NCBI RefSeq assembly: GCF_903166585.1
Contig: NZ_CAESCM010000007.1
Span: 228,872-292,871, forward strand
From: Pedobacter ghigonis
Lineage (GTDB): Bacteria > Bacteroidota > Bacteroidia > Sphingobacteriales > Sphingobacteriaceae
Direction: 5' to 3'
Length of the DNA: 64,000 nucleotides
The notes below the pieces were generated by a model that searched no databases, was not told the origin of the DNA, and was given only the letters and a program-made list of their open reading frames with translations. The position numbers and the translations under genes were made by a program. How positions within the stretch are numbered: position 1 is the first letter of the stretch; each line of letters starts with the position of its first letter. Shown piece after piece: positions 24,101 through 32,385 of the stretch.

Positions 24101-24158
24101 AAATCTGCATGAAACAGAGCATGGTCAAAGTGAACAAAGTAATCTTTAATTTGGTCAT
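21150..24158 (-). CDS. SusC/RagA-type TonB-linked outer-membrane transporter
   Basis: A 1002-residue TonB-dependent transporter. The ATG at 24158 (MTKLKITLFTLTML) gives a clean signal peptide; the upstream in-frame start adds ten residues. After the signal come a carboxypeptidase-D-like domain (about residues 25-105, SGKITDALGQPIPGISVKV), the plug domain (about 110-230, with LKGGAATALYGSDGAKG) and a 22-strand barrel. The SusC-specific linker between the CarboxypepD domain and the plug is present, and there is no N-terminal STN domain, so it is not a FecR-type signalling receptor. First gene of the SusCD operon. Confidence 0.94.
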   Translation of the reverse strand: MTKLKITLFTLTMLCFMQIYGQTSLISGKITDALGQPIPGISVKVKGTTVGTSSDAKGIFSIKSANPATLIFSGIGYVTKEFAYSGQSNITITLSEDQQNLNEIVVTALGVKRDKRNLTYSSQEVKGDQITQSKEPNLVNALAGKVSGVQITSSSGTPGSSSRIVIRGANSLYGNNEALMVIDGIPVNNDETGNLNSGPGTNRIADLDPNIIESINVLKGGAATALYGSDGAKGVIIITTKAGSLNKKPSISFSSSFSMEKPLLPEIQNKYSLGSNGVYFDGVNQKTSTSWGARMDTLKINGQPAQVYDQSDLFFKTGKTYTNTVAINGGGAYNSYFLSYTNFAQDGTVPTTSFDRNTVFGKFTTQIIKDLNVTFSLNYANTKNHRLPEGYALESPVWTIFSAPVSYDLQPSVNPDGSQRLYRFSRNNPYWVLDNISNTSVVNRFLPTFTADYKPLSWLTITERFGADVYVEQGKYTESLLSVSNPNGRIVNNNTNFRQYNNDLILNANKSFGDFNVEALLGNNLISTYSQNGYANGLGITIPGFNNIGSASTVKFTETSYLTRKVGFYLQSNIDYKKFIILSLTGRYDGTSVLAKDNRFYPYGSAATSFIFSNFFSKGLADVMNFGKLRLSYSTVGNASIGPYSLLTPYESQTVRNTTFPYQGQSGFLISQVLSDPNLKNERINEFEVGLETGFFKNRLGIEFTYFDKRTKNGIIPSVALAPSTGFNATSVNSAAMRNRGIEVLLNAKPISTQDFSWDLTINYSRIRNKVLSIYKDLKQVGNGFTFIFVDQPYGVIYGTRYARNAAGQLLTDDGGLPFAADEQGIIGDINPDWMGGIVNNFKYKQFTLSFSFDIKKGGDIQNNVDGYGYFYGTPKVTEDRGLRVVEGINATTGLPNTVSVSGQAYYQRANSVLESVIQDGTYVKLRNVSLGYNVKPAWLQKTPFKTIGFQVTGRNLWIYAPHFTGGDPEVSSFGSSNGSQGIYSFSTPTSRSVDFSLKLTL

Positions 24159-24185
24159 TGTATTCTGTTTAGTTAGTAGTATGAC

Positions 24186-24193
24186 CAAAATTA
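24186..24193 (-). promoter_or_regulatory. Possible -7 box for susC
   Basis: TAATTTTG on the minus strand fits TAnnTTTG and lies about 30 bp upstream of the SusC ATG. No convincing -33 TTG at the right spacing was found. Confidence 0.4.
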
Positions 24194-24325
24194 GGCTTAT
24201 AAAAAGCCAGATAGAACGATGATTTTAACACGTATTGACCAGAAATTAACGCAAATGTTACAATCGTCGTAAATACGTTAATAAATTGGATTTTACTTGT
24301 GGATAAAACAAATTTTTCAGCTACT

Positions 24326-24480
24326 GGTTGGTGTATGCGCCTGCCAGATTCTGTTTCTGTCGGTGAGACACCAACCGATAGCGTAATAAAATAAACTGGT
24401 TTAGGCTTTCATTTATTGGCTGGTGTCTGCACCTGCCAGATTTTAATTATCCGTTTCGGTCGGTGGGCACCCAATTGATT
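24326..24480. repeat. Two degenerate copies of a hairpin-forming intergenic repeat
   Basis: In the 356-bp gap between SusC and the MG2 gene, copy one (24326-24376) has perfect 9-bp arms GGTTGGTGT and ACACCAACC. Copy two (about 24417-24478) repeats the order: GGTGTCTGCACCTGCCAGATT, then TCGGTGGGCACCCAA, in degraded form. They are about 90 bp apart and non-coding. Confidence 0.6.
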
Positions 24481-24514
24481 GCACGAAGCGTGCTGGCTTG
24501 GGCTATGCACTTGC

Positions 24515-26941
24515 CTATTGTCTTTTTACTGTTATTTCCTGCTCACCATAAACCACACCATTATCAGTTACCCCTTGTACAATGATTTTAAATTTGCCGG
24601 TAAGATCACCAGTATTGAAATTCAAAGGTGTTTCGCCGTTTACCAGCACCTGGTAGTTCCAATAAACCGTAGCAAAGTTAATGGGTTCGTTTTTGTTCAA
24701 CACATCCGAAACGTAAAACTCTTTAGGCAGGTTAATTCCTTTTAAGATCACCAGATTCGATTTAGATGCATCGTCTGTACAGCCCTGATAAACAACCGAA
24801 CCACCTGTTCCGCCTACTCTATAGGTTTGGCCTTTAACAGGCTCATGGTTGTCAAAATCACTAAAATGGTTTGGGCAGTTTAAAATATTGTATCTGCAAA
24901 CATAATCGCCGCACCTGTTATGCCCTTTCATGCTAAAACTGGTACTGTTATCTTTGGTTTTATTAATTTCTACATCTTTTAGTTTAATGCCAGCAGCAGA
25001 GGTAATGCTTTGGGTATTTTCGTCAGCTACAGCAGTTTTACTTACTGTTTGTACAAAATCCTGCTGCCTCAGGTAAGTTTTAATCTCTTTTTGTGGCTCG
25101 TTGATCTTTAGCTCGTAGTTTTCGTGTTTTTCGGTAACCATACTTAACCACACATTGGGTTTGGCTTCACCGGTAAGCAGATTTGCGAAAGGGATACTAA
25201 ACTTACCGCTGCTATCGGTACTTAAAAAGTTTATATTTGTACCGGCAATAGTACTCAAACTCATAGGGACTGCTAAGGGCTTCTTTTTCCGGCTTATGTT
25301 TCCGCTATACTCCAAACTTGAAATTACCTGAGTAGTTTCAGGCTTCGCCAATTCAGTTTCGGGCCATTTATACTTTCGCCAGCCCTTCACCAGGAGTACA
25401 TCGTTTAAATAGTTCTTATCGGCATATTTCAGGCCAAAACTATTGTTCGGGAAATCGCTCAGGTTATTGTTTAAGTAATAAGCATCAACTATGGTGCTGT
25501 TGTTAGCAAGCAACAGCCGGTTTGCCTGCACACAGGCAACCGAAACCAGCCCGGTTACAGGTTTATGCTCCTTGTCGGTTATTTTCAGTTTTAAATTTAC
25601 CTGTCCACGCGTTTCATACTCGCTTTTATCAGGTTCAACTGCAACCTGATTGATCCGATCGTAATGCGCAAAGAAAATCCTTTCGGCCAGCGGTTTATAG
25701 TTGCTATCCAAAACGGTTATGGTATGCAAACCAACCGGTACCGAATCTAAATTAAACCTGATGCTTTGCATTTTTCCAGTTTTTAAAGCTAAGGTGGTCT
25801 GTAAAAAAATATCCGAAAAATTATGAACCAGCACGTGCACATTGGTATTAACATTGGCTTCGAGCTTGATTTTAAATTCATCATTACCAATGGCCGATGC
25901 CGTACCCAAAGCCACACCTTTATTTAGCGCAGGTGGTAAATGGTAAGCATGTACCTGCTGACCATCAGCCAATAATTTCACACTATAGCGCTTAAATAAT
26001 TTTGGCATCAGGTAAAAAGCACCAATACCCATCGAACTGGTTGCAATGGTATCAATTGCGGTATCATCCTCATACAATACCCCTCTCCCTTTTATGCCTG
26101 CTCCGGTTCCATCTTTTATTTCAAACCCCACTTTAGTCATTAAATCAATAACCAGGTAGCCGCCTTCCGGATAGAAATTTATCTGATATTTTGGATTATT
26201 CTTCACAGGAAGCTCAAATTTAACATAACGGGTATGGCTTCCCTTTTTAATGCTGATGTTTAACAGGTTATTTGCCGCTGTAATTTTATCGGCCGGATAA
26301 TCAATCATCAATTCGCCAATAACACTGCTTTTGGCTACCGCCGACTTTAAAACCTGTTTATCGCGCCCGATATGGTATCTGATTTGGGCATCTTCTACAA
26401 AGCGGTTTTCGCTTGTTAAAATTTTCAATAAAACGGTACCATTGCCTGTACGTTCATCGTAAGGTTTAAAAATAGATACCTGATCAACCAAAGGGCTTAA
26501 TGTGGTCGATTTAATGGTAAGGGGCTGAATAAATTCCGCATCGGGCTTGCCGTTTAAGGTGATGTTGGTATTGGCCACAAAACGGTATGCCCCACCGGGC
26601 AACGAATCGGGAAGATTTAACGCGCCATAGCAAAATCCTTTATCCATTAAAAACTTTCCCTGATATACCACACTGCTGTCTCTGTTATTCACCAGCGATA
26701 AATAAAGCGTGTGGTAGGCTTTCATATCAGTTACCGCTTTTAACAGGTAAGCGGTAAACCAAACCTGATCGTTATTGGTGTACACATTCTTATCAAAATG
26801 TACAAAGAGGTTCGAATGGGCAGTACTTAAACCATAATTATTCAGGTTTGTAGCCACGCTATCGAGTTTATGTTCTTGCGCCCTTGCCATTACGCAAAGC
26901 AGCACCAATAAAAAAGTAATTAGCCGGGATGTTGAAAGCAT
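24515..26941 (-). CDS. MG2-domain-type secreted protein of Bacteroidota
   Basis: An 808-residue protein with a signal peptide (cleavage near ARAQ, residue 22). The early motif LFVHFDKNVYTNNDQVWF is that of macroglobulin MG2-like domains in Bacteroidota envelope proteins. Further beta-sandwich regions follow, including PGGAYRFVANT near residue 115 and FYPEGGYLV near residue 255. Many relatives end in a TonB-receptor plug-like segment; here only a Cys-bearing region with GGTGGSVVYQGC appears near residue 720. The role is unknown; it may be an envelope or surface-handling protein. It follows the two-component genes after a 60-bp gap. Confidence 0.7.
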   Translation of the reverse strand: MLSTSRLITFLLVLLCVMARAQEHKLDSVATNLNNYGLSTAHSNLFVHFDKNVYTNNDQVWFTAYLLKAVTDMKAYHTLYLSLVNNRDSSVVYQGKFLMDKGFCYGALNLPDSLPGGAYRFVANTNITLNGKPDAEFIQPLTIKSTTLSPLVDQVSIFKPYDERTGNGTVLLKILTSENRFVEDAQIRYHIGRDKQVLKSAVAKSSVIGELMIDYPADKITAANNLLNISIKKGSHTRYVKFELPVKNNPKYQINFYPEGGYLVIDLMTKVGFEIKDGTGAGIKGRGVLYEDDTAIDTIATSSMGIGAFYLMPKLFKRYSVKLLADGQQVHAYHLPPALNKGVALGTASAIGNDEFKIKLEANVNTNVHVLVHNFSDIFLQTTLALKTGKMQSIRFNLDSVPVGLHTITVLDSNYKPLAERIFFAHYDRINQVAVEPDKSEYETRGQVNLKLKITDKEHKPVTGLVSVACVQANRLLLANNSTIVDAYYLNNNLSDFPNNSFGLKYADKNYLNDVLLVKGWRKYKWPETELAKPETTQVISSLEYSGNISRKKKPLAVPMSLSTIAGTNINFLSTDSSGKFSIPFANLLTGEAKPNVWLSMVTEKHENYELKINEPQKEIKTYLRQQDFVQTVSKTAVADENTQSITSAAGIKLKDVEINKTKDNSTSFSMKGHNRCGDYVCRYNILNCPNHFSDFDNHEPVKGQTYRVGGTGGSVVYQGCTDDASKSNLVILKGINLPKEFYVSDVLNKNEPINFATVYWNYQVLVNGETPLNFNTGDLTGKFKIIVQGVTDNGVVYGEQEITVKRQ

Positions 26942-27001
26942 ATCGTATATATGCTTAAAAATCAGTTTTTTATTTTAATTATTCAAAAAATTAAAATCGC
27001 T

Positions 27002-27661
27002 CTAAATTTTAACAATGCCATTCTTTACAGCATAAAGTGCTAATCCAGTACGGCTTTTTAGCTGCAGCTTCTCACACAAGGCATTCCGGTAGCCATCAAT
27101 GGTGCGTGGGCTTACAAACATTTCGGCGGCAATTTCATTATATGTTTTTTCGGTACAGGTATACTTCAGAAATTCCATTTCGCGCTCAGTTAATTTTACA
27201 AAACTCGATATTTCCGAATTAGCGGATAATGAATTTAACGACTGCATTACTTTCCGCGTAACCAGGTCGTTATAAAAATATCCTTTACTAATCACCTCAT
27301 CAAAAGCACGTTTCAACTCTTCGGGCTCAGCATCTTTTAGTACATATCCTTTTGCACCGTTCGTAATCATTTTGATAATGGCGGTTTCGGCATCCATGGT
27401 ACTCAATGCAAGTACATTTACTGCGGGGTAATTAATACGCAACCAGGCGGCTGTACTGTAACCATCCATTTCGGGCATGTTAATATCGAGCAGAACAATA
27501 TCGGGTACACCGTATATTTCAAGTTGCCTGATGAAATCTTTTCCGTTGGCGGCCTCAAATGATATTTTATAAGCCGGAAAATAGCTGATGAGCGCCGCAA
27601 GCCCCTTCCTGAACAAGATATGGTCATCAACTAAAGCGATATTTTTAATATTTTCAGACAT
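27002..27661 (-). CDS. Response regulator, NarL/LuxR type
   Basis: A 219-residue two-component regulator. The receiver domain (about residues 6-125) has the acidic pair D12-D13, phospho-acceptor D59 in VLLDINMPEMDG and a conserved K near residue 109 in GYVLKDA. The C-terminal LuxR helix-turn-helix reads LTEREMEFLKY and FVSPRTIDGYRNALCEKL. It overlaps the kinase gene by 8 bp, so the two are translationally coupled. Targets are unknown; the MG2 gene downstream is a candidate. Confidence 0.93.
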   Translation of the reverse strand: MSENIKNIALVDDHILFRKGLAALISYFPAYKISFEAANGKDFIRQLEIYGVPDIVLLDINMPEMDGYSTAAWLRINYPAVNVLALSTMDAETAIIKMITNGAKGYVLKDAEPEELKRAFDEVISKGYFYNDLVTRKVMQSLNSLSANSEISSFVKLTEREMEFLKYTCTEKTYNEIAAEMFVSPRTIDGYRNALCEKLQLKSRTGLALYAVKNGIVKI

Positions 27662-28442
27662 ATGGGATGGTTAGGATGATTGTAGTTCCTTGGTTTAATG
27701 CACTGTTAATAGTTGCTGCTCCGTTAATGAGTACGGCCCGCTTTATGATGTTTTGGAGTCCAAGTCCGGTTTCCGTTTTCGCGCTTTGATCGGTACTAAA
27801 CCCAACTCCATCGTCGGTAATGCTTATGCAGAGCTGTTCATTTAAAAACTCAAAACCAACCGATATCTTTTTAGCAGCCGCGTGTTTCAATATATTTTGT
27901 AAGCTCTCCTGCACAATGCGGAAGATGATTATTTTCTTTTGCTCTGCTACAGGCTGTTCGTTGCCGGTTACTTCTACATTGCAGATAATAGTTCCGGAGC
28001 GGCCAATTCGCTGCAATTCCTGCTCTACCGCCTGGAGTAAGGTAAGTTGCTGAATGCGGCTGGTGCTTAAACTTTTGGCAATGTCGCGCAAATCGGTTAA
28101 TGCGTTACCAATGTTCCCCTTAATATCTGCAATCAATCCTTTATCGTTCAGTTCCTTTTGTTCTACAATACTGAGCTGAAGTTTAGCCAAACTGAGTAAC
28201 TGCCCTACATTATCGTGTATCTCCTGACTAATGCTATCGAAAGTCTGCTCCTGCATTTCGAGTCGCGATTGAAGCAGTTGCTCGGCAAATTGCTTTTCCA
28301 GTTCGTTCTTTTCTCTCACATATTGAAACTTCTTTTTCTGAAAATAAAGCATAAAAAAAACGATGGCACTACTGAGTGCAAAAAAAATAATTATACTGGG
28401 GATAATTACAAAGAGGACTTCCAGGTCTTGATCGTACTGCAT
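27654..28442 (-). CDS. Sensor histidine kinase, HisKA_3 (NarX/DesK) type
   Basis: A 262-residue kinase with one N-terminal membrane segment (about residues 9-34), a coiled linker, the phosphoacceptor H76 in SQEIHDNVGQLLSLAKLQL, and an ATPase domain ending ITDDGVGF and GLGLQNIIKRA. It has no extracytoplasmic sensor domain of its own. It overlaps the response regulator by 8 bp and the upstream 7-TM gene by 37 bp. Sensing may therefore be supplied by that membrane protein, which is an inference. Confidence 0.92.
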   Translation of the reverse strand: MQYDQDLEVLFVIIPSIIIFFALSSAIVFFMLYFQKKKFQYVREKNELEKQFAEQLLQSRLEMQEQTFDSISQEIHDNVGQLLSLAKLQLSIVEQKELNDKGLIADIKGNIGNALTDLRDIAKSLSTSRIQQLTLLQAVEQELQRIGRSGTIICNVEVTGNEQPVAEQKKIIIFRIVQESLQNILKHAAAKKISVGFEFLNEQLCISITDDGVGFSTDQSAKTETGLGLQNIIKRAVLINGAATINSALNQGTTIILTIPYV

Positions 28443-29062
28443 AAAAAGGCATAAGCAAACAGTAAATACATAATAATATTGGTTATTAAATTTAGCTTTT
28501 TCAGCTTAACGGCTAACTGCTCATAGTTTATAGTCAAATAGTGAAACATTCCCATGTAGGGTACAACACAGGTGTAACAAAGAATTAAGCCTATACCGAC
28601 CCAGAACTCACCCTCATTAAAAAGTGATGTAGTTTCGTTTGATGTTAATTTTTCGTAGCAATAAATAAGCGCAAAAAAGATAATAAATGTTCCGCCAAAC
28701 ACAAAAGCATAACTGCTCCACTGGAGTATATTAAAACAGTAAAAACTAAAGATATACCAGAGAACCGGAAACATAAATAAGAATAAGTTTATTGTTTTAA
28801 GTAAGTAAGCATTTTTGATGATCTGTTTAAAGAAATAGGCATAAAACATGAATTCTACCAAAATAAAAAAATTATATTGGGGCAATGTATTTCCTTCGTA
28901 ACCAAACTCTTGCTTAAAAAAGAACACACTAAATTCGAATAGAAACGTATAAGTACATAACAAAGCAACTGTTTTTAGTTGCTTTGTTAATTTTAATATT
29001 CGGTAAAGACCCGCGATTGAGCAAATACCAATTGAGATGAGATATAAATACTTGAGATACAT
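28406..29062 (-). CDS. 7-TM membrane protein linked to a two-component system
   Basis: A 218-residue very hydrophobic protein with about seven membrane segments (roughly residues 4-22, 33-50, 64-84, 91-110, 115-135, 150-175, 190-210). No family is recognised by name. Its 3' end overlaps the histidine kinase gene by 37 bp in another frame, implying coupled expression. Small 7-TM proteins beside minimal HisKA_3 kinases recur in Bacteroidota, so a role as input module is plausible but unproven. Confidence 0.75.
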   Translation of the reverse strand: MYLKYLYLISIGICSIAGLYRILKLTKQLKTVALLCTYTFLFEFSVFFFKQEFGYEGNTLPQYNFFILVEFMFYAYFFKQIIKNAYLLKTINLFLFMFPVLWYIFSFYCFNILQWSSYAFVFGGTFIIFFALIYCYEKLTSNETTSLFNEGEFWVGIGLILCYTCVVPYMGMFHYLTINYEQLAVKLKKLNLITNIIMYLLFAYAFLCSTIKTWKSSL

Positions 29063-29094
29063 AAATTTAAATATGTATCTAAAATAAGAATTTA

Positions 29095-30057
29095 CTATTC
29101 ATCTGAAACATCAAGTTCTGCTTTATTGCCGGTTGATGGAGGTGGGGTCGGATCTCCGGTATCAAAAGTATCGCCACCAAGGCCTTTTTGCATTTTCGTA
29201 ATTTTTAACCGTTCTAAAAATTCTGTTGCATCAATCTGCTTAATTCCTATATCCTCGCCCTCCCAATCAATAAATGTAAATCCTATGGTAATTCTTTTAT
29301 GATGTGGAACTGGTTTTAAACTGAGGAATGAATAATCCTGATCGGTGTAAGATGTAAAACGAACACCAAAGCCCTTAACAATTTCAGGATGCCTGCCCAT
29401 CTGATATTTCATTTCGATAATAATCGATTTTATTTGAGCTAGCGAAAACCATACATGTTTGGTTTCTTTACAAGGATCTTTCACATCCATAGTTGTTAAC
29501 AGTTTGGGTCTTATATTCAACTGATAGTTATGCACCCAAGGCCTTACAGTTGCGGTATCAAGCTTATTGCTATCTAGCTCACCATTTTTAAACCCGTAAT
29601 AATTTTGTACATCGGCAGTATCTTTACCTGCAGTAGCGCCAAATATCAATGTAAGTCTACCAGATTTAGCTGAACCTAGTGGCATGGATGCAAAATAAAC
29701 CCGTACACCTGTAATAGTATCCTTACCCGCCTGGTTTATAATAAGTTTTTCAAAAAAGTCAACTGCCACTTTTAAGCTTTTAAAATCCAGTTTTTTATTC
29801 GTTGGCACGCCTGCTTCATCACTAGTTAAACTACTTATTATTGGCAGCTTATGATTGTTAAACCAATCTTGTCTTCTACTGCTCTCACTTGTTGTAATAT
29901 ACGTATTTGGCAGAGCAATTAAAGAGCCAGTAGCAATCCGACTCTCTGCTTTTTGATCTTGGTGGCTACACGATGTAAACAGTGATGCAATTGCACAGAT
30001 CAATAAAATTAATTTCTTTCCTGGTCTTTCAATGGTGGTTAGTTTTAGATAGTCCAT
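29095..30057 (-). CDS. Hypothetical lipoprotein
   Basis: A 320-residue protein with a hydrophobic signal segment (residues 15-28) and lipobox LFTSC (Cys30). The mature part is polar, with repeated beta-like stretches such as GVRVYFASMP and FGVRFTSYTDQDYSF. It ends in a Pro/Gly/Thr-rich acidic tail. No family was recognised. It lies 32 bp upstream of the 7-TM gene on the same strand and may be the first gene of the 7TM-kinase-regulator operon, which would make it a periplasmic or surface partner of that system. Confidence 0.7.
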   Translation of the reverse strand: MDYLKLTTIERPGKKLILLICAIASLFTSCSHQDQKAESRIATGSLIALPNTYITTSESSRRQDWFNNHKLPIISSLTSDEAGVPTNKKLDFKSLKVAVDFFEKLIINQAGKDTITGVRVYFASMPLGSAKSGRLTLIFGATAGKDTADVQNYYGFKNGELDSNKLDTATVRPWVHNYQLNIRPKLLTTMDVKDPCKETKHVWFSLAQIKSIIIEMKYQMGRHPEIVKGFGVRFTSYTDQDYSFLSLKPVPHHKRITIGFTFIDWEGEDIGIKQIDATEFLERLKITKMQKGLGGDTFDTGDPTPPPSTGNKAELDVSDE

Positions 30058-30433
30058 AGCTTTAATTTAGTTTGAGGGTTTATAAATAACTTCTACCTAA
30101 ATATACATGATACTGATTTGGAATTAAAAACCTACAAATAAGCTATCCATCTCAAAAACAGATCACTACCCACCTAAAAACCTAACCCTAACTTATTTAA
30201 AGAGGGTTTTCATCACTAAGCACATTATCTATTTATTTTAAAATACCGCGATTTTACGGTAGAGCGTTGCGCTTTTCACGCGTATAAATTCGCGTGCTTT
30301 CGCGCTTGATTTAGGTAGGTTTTCGGAGGTAGTTTTGGGTAAGAAAGATCAGCGAAATAAAGCCAGGTCATTTTATTAAATCCTACCTAGAAACAATAGG
30401 TTGGAAATTATTCAAAACCTAAAAACCAAAAAC
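30058..30433. other. Divergent intergenic region
   Basis: This 376-bp gap separates the minus-strand lipoprotein from the plus-strand gene at 30434, so it should hold two promoters. It contains several CCTACCTA/TAGGTAGG-type words (near 30100, 30172, 30312 and 30385) and a small inverted-repeat-rich patch at 30265-30310 with GCGCTTTTCACGCG and CGCGTGCTTTCGCGC. No clear TAnnTTTG box or open frame was found. Confidence 0.5.
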
Positions 30434-30754
30434 ATGACAGAAAAAGTATTATCAGTAATTTCTAGCACTTTAGAAATACTCAAAGATGACCCATCTATCC
30501 TAATAATCAATGCTTATGGCACAGTTAGCACAGGAGGCTGGTCAAAGGGGAAATTAAGTCCGTATGTCTATATAGTGCCTCCTCCAGATGGTATATATGA
30601 ATTTGATTTTGTAGCCGATAAACCTACGGGCATTGCTATAGAAGTAATTACTCCTATTCGTTCCAAGCCATATTTATTGGCCAACTTCCCTTCAGGTTTA
30701 AAGGGTGTTAAAATATACTCTTCTACAGATTTTATAGTAGAAATGCTGCAGTAA
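30434..30754 (+). CDS. Hypothetical small protein
   Basis: A 106-residue cytoplasmic-looking protein without signal peptide or membrane segment. The ATG at 30434 follows AAAAACCAAAAAC and is preferred to an upstream in-frame start. The middle reads YGTVSTGGWSKGKLSPYVY and then PPPDGIYEFDFVADKP, suggesting a small beta-rich fold. No family was recognised. It heads a plus-strand group of three unrelated hypothetical genes. Confidence 0.65.
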   Translation: MTEKVLSVISSTLEILKDDPSILIINAYGTVSTGGWSKGKLSPYVYIVPPPDGIYEFDFVADKPTGIAIEVITPIRSKPYLLANFPSGLKGVKIYSSTDFIVEMLQ

Positions 30755-30793
30755 AAAACAATCATTAAAATTCTCACTCTTAAAAACTTTACT

Positions 30794-32173
30794 ATGAAAA
30801 CGATATTCTTATTTTCATTTATTTTACTCAGCTACTCTATAGCTAACTGTCAAATAATAAACAAGAATGAACCGAATAGGTATTCAAAAAACATCGACTC
30901 ATTTTATCACGAGTTCCAACTTGATCCTGTTACCTTCAATGCTATTATAAAAAAAGAGTTTAATGCTGTTGTTAATAGCAGTGGAAGAACAACTATCGGA
31001 AATTATGCTTCTGCAGATATAAAAGATGGAAAAGTAGCATTTAATGCGACAAAAAATTTCAAAAATGGCGACATGTTCTCCATTAATGCAAGCGGTGGCA
31101 TAACCGATGGTTTCTTCGCTATTTTTAATCAAACAAAGATTAATAGTAATGTAGGTATTAATTTCAAATACAATTTTCGATTAAGTTCATCTTCAATTTC
31201 ATTTCATACAGATGAAATGAAAAAGTTGAAAAAGAAAATAAGTGATGCTAAAGCAGAGACGATAATCAGCAAAACAATTAACGCCCACGATTCTATTCTA
31301 TTACGGCGCAAAATTGCCTTACTGGCCGCTGAAATAAAGACAATAGATTCAAAACTATCAGCTGTTGGTTTAAATACCGAACAAAAAGCTGATTTCGAAT
31401 ATCAGTTGGCATTAAAAACATTGCAACAGGATTCCCTTCAACTAAAACAACAAATATTTCCTTCATCAAAAGAGGCAGACCAAAAAATTAAAAATGCGGA
31501 GCTGAAAACAAAAGCAAAAGCACTTTTAGATTTTAAATATACCGGTATCTCATTTCAATGGATAAGTATCGGTGGTGGTCTTCAGAACAACAATTTTAAC
31601 CAATTCCTCCCTCGTTTCGCTTCATTGGACAGTCAGATTATAAAACAGAATAATGTTGTATGGAACATGACAGTTGAGTACAATTCGTATAAATGGAACC
31701 AATATAGTAAACCAACATATTATCTTCTATTTGGTTTCAAAGGGAGCATCGACGATAATTTTTCTGATTTAACCAAAGTTGAGATAAATGAAACAAATTT
31801 TTATGGAAGTTCGGTTAATCAAAGGTCCACAATAAAAAAATTCAATGCTTATAAAGGTGATTATACAACAAAACTATTGGCGGCTAAATTTTATGCTGAT
31901 TTTTATAAATTCTTCTTTAGAAATGAGGCAGCAATACATATTTATCCTGAAGCAAATTTTATACAGGATAGCAAACCGCTTTATAACGCCGGCGTCGGTT
32001 TACTTTATTCATTTTATGACCTAAAAGACAAAGAAAATAAGGCCAGGCTTAATGCTGAACTATATTTCAGATTAAGTGATCTGTCAAATACTACGGCATC
32101 CAAGCTATCAACCCTACAAAGAAACGAACTGGGTTTACGCCTGTCTATTCCTGTATCATTTTTTAACTTTTAA
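30794..32173 (+). CDS. Hypothetical secreted protein with coiled-coil segment
   Basis: A 459-residue protein with a Sec signal peptide (hydrophobic core residues 3-16, cleavage near ANCQ). Residues about 130-235 are rich in Lys, Ala, Glu and Gln with heptad-like spacing, consistent with a coiled coil. The rest alternates aromatic and polar residues like an outer-membrane barrel and ends LGLRLSIPVSFFNF with a terminal Phe. An outer-membrane protein is therefore plausible. No family was recognised. Confidence 0.7.
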   Translation: MKTIFLFSFILLSYSIANCQIINKNEPNRYSKNIDSFYHEFQLDPVTFNAIIKKEFNAVVNSSGRTTIGNYASADIKDGKVAFNATKNFKNGDMFSINASGGITDGFFAIFNQTKINSNVGINFKYNFRLSSSSISFHTDEMKKLKKKISDAKAETIISKTINAHDSILLRRKIALLAAEIKTIDSKLSAVGLNTEQKADFEYQLALKTLQQDSLQLKQQIFPSSKEADQKIKNAELKTKAKALLDFKYTGISFQWISIGGGLQNNNFNQFLPRFASLDSQIIKQNNVVWNMTVEYNSYKWNQYSKPTYYLLFGFKGSIDDNFSDLTKVEINETNFYGSSVNQRSTIKKFNAYKGDYTTKLLAAKFYADFYKFFFRNEAAIHIYPEANFIQDSKPLYNAGVGLLYSFYDLKDKENKARLNAELYFRLSDLSNTTASKLSTLQRNELGLRLSIPVSFFNF

Positions 32174-32184
32174 ACATAACTATT

Positions 32185-32385
32185 ATGCCACAGAAAAATT
32201 ATCACGATCATTTTACCTTTAGCTTCCGCGCAGATTGTACAACATGCGAAACCTATGTAGGCCGAAGAAGAAAATCAGAGCTAGAAGCATTAGCTGATGC
32301 TCAAAAACACAAATCTATTTCTGGAAATGAAGAACACGATGTAAAAATAGAAGTAACACAAAGTCATCACGTTCTCATACCTTAA
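32185..32385 (+). CDS. Hypothetical small Cys/His protein
   Basis: A 66-residue protein with CTTCETYVGRR near residue 18 and histidines at HKSISGNEEH near residue 42. The Cys-x2-Cys plus downstream His arrangement resembles small one-ribbon zinc proteins, but metal binding is only inferred. It follows the secreted protein by 11 bp, so likely co-transcribed. Its stop overlaps the convergent UbiD gene by 4 bp. Confidence 0.65.
   Translation: MPQKNYHDHFTFSFRADCTTCETYVGRRRKSELEALADAQKHKSISGNEEHDVKIEVTQSHHVLIP

Noticed and set aside
19727..24158. SusCD pair as part of a polysaccharide utilisation locus
   Set aside because: No glycoside hydrolase, lyase, sulfatase or dedicated regulator lies next to it in this window.
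24515..26941. MG2-type protein as a TonB-dependent receptor
   Set aside because: No barrel and no clear plug domain; the chain is a string of beta sandwiches.
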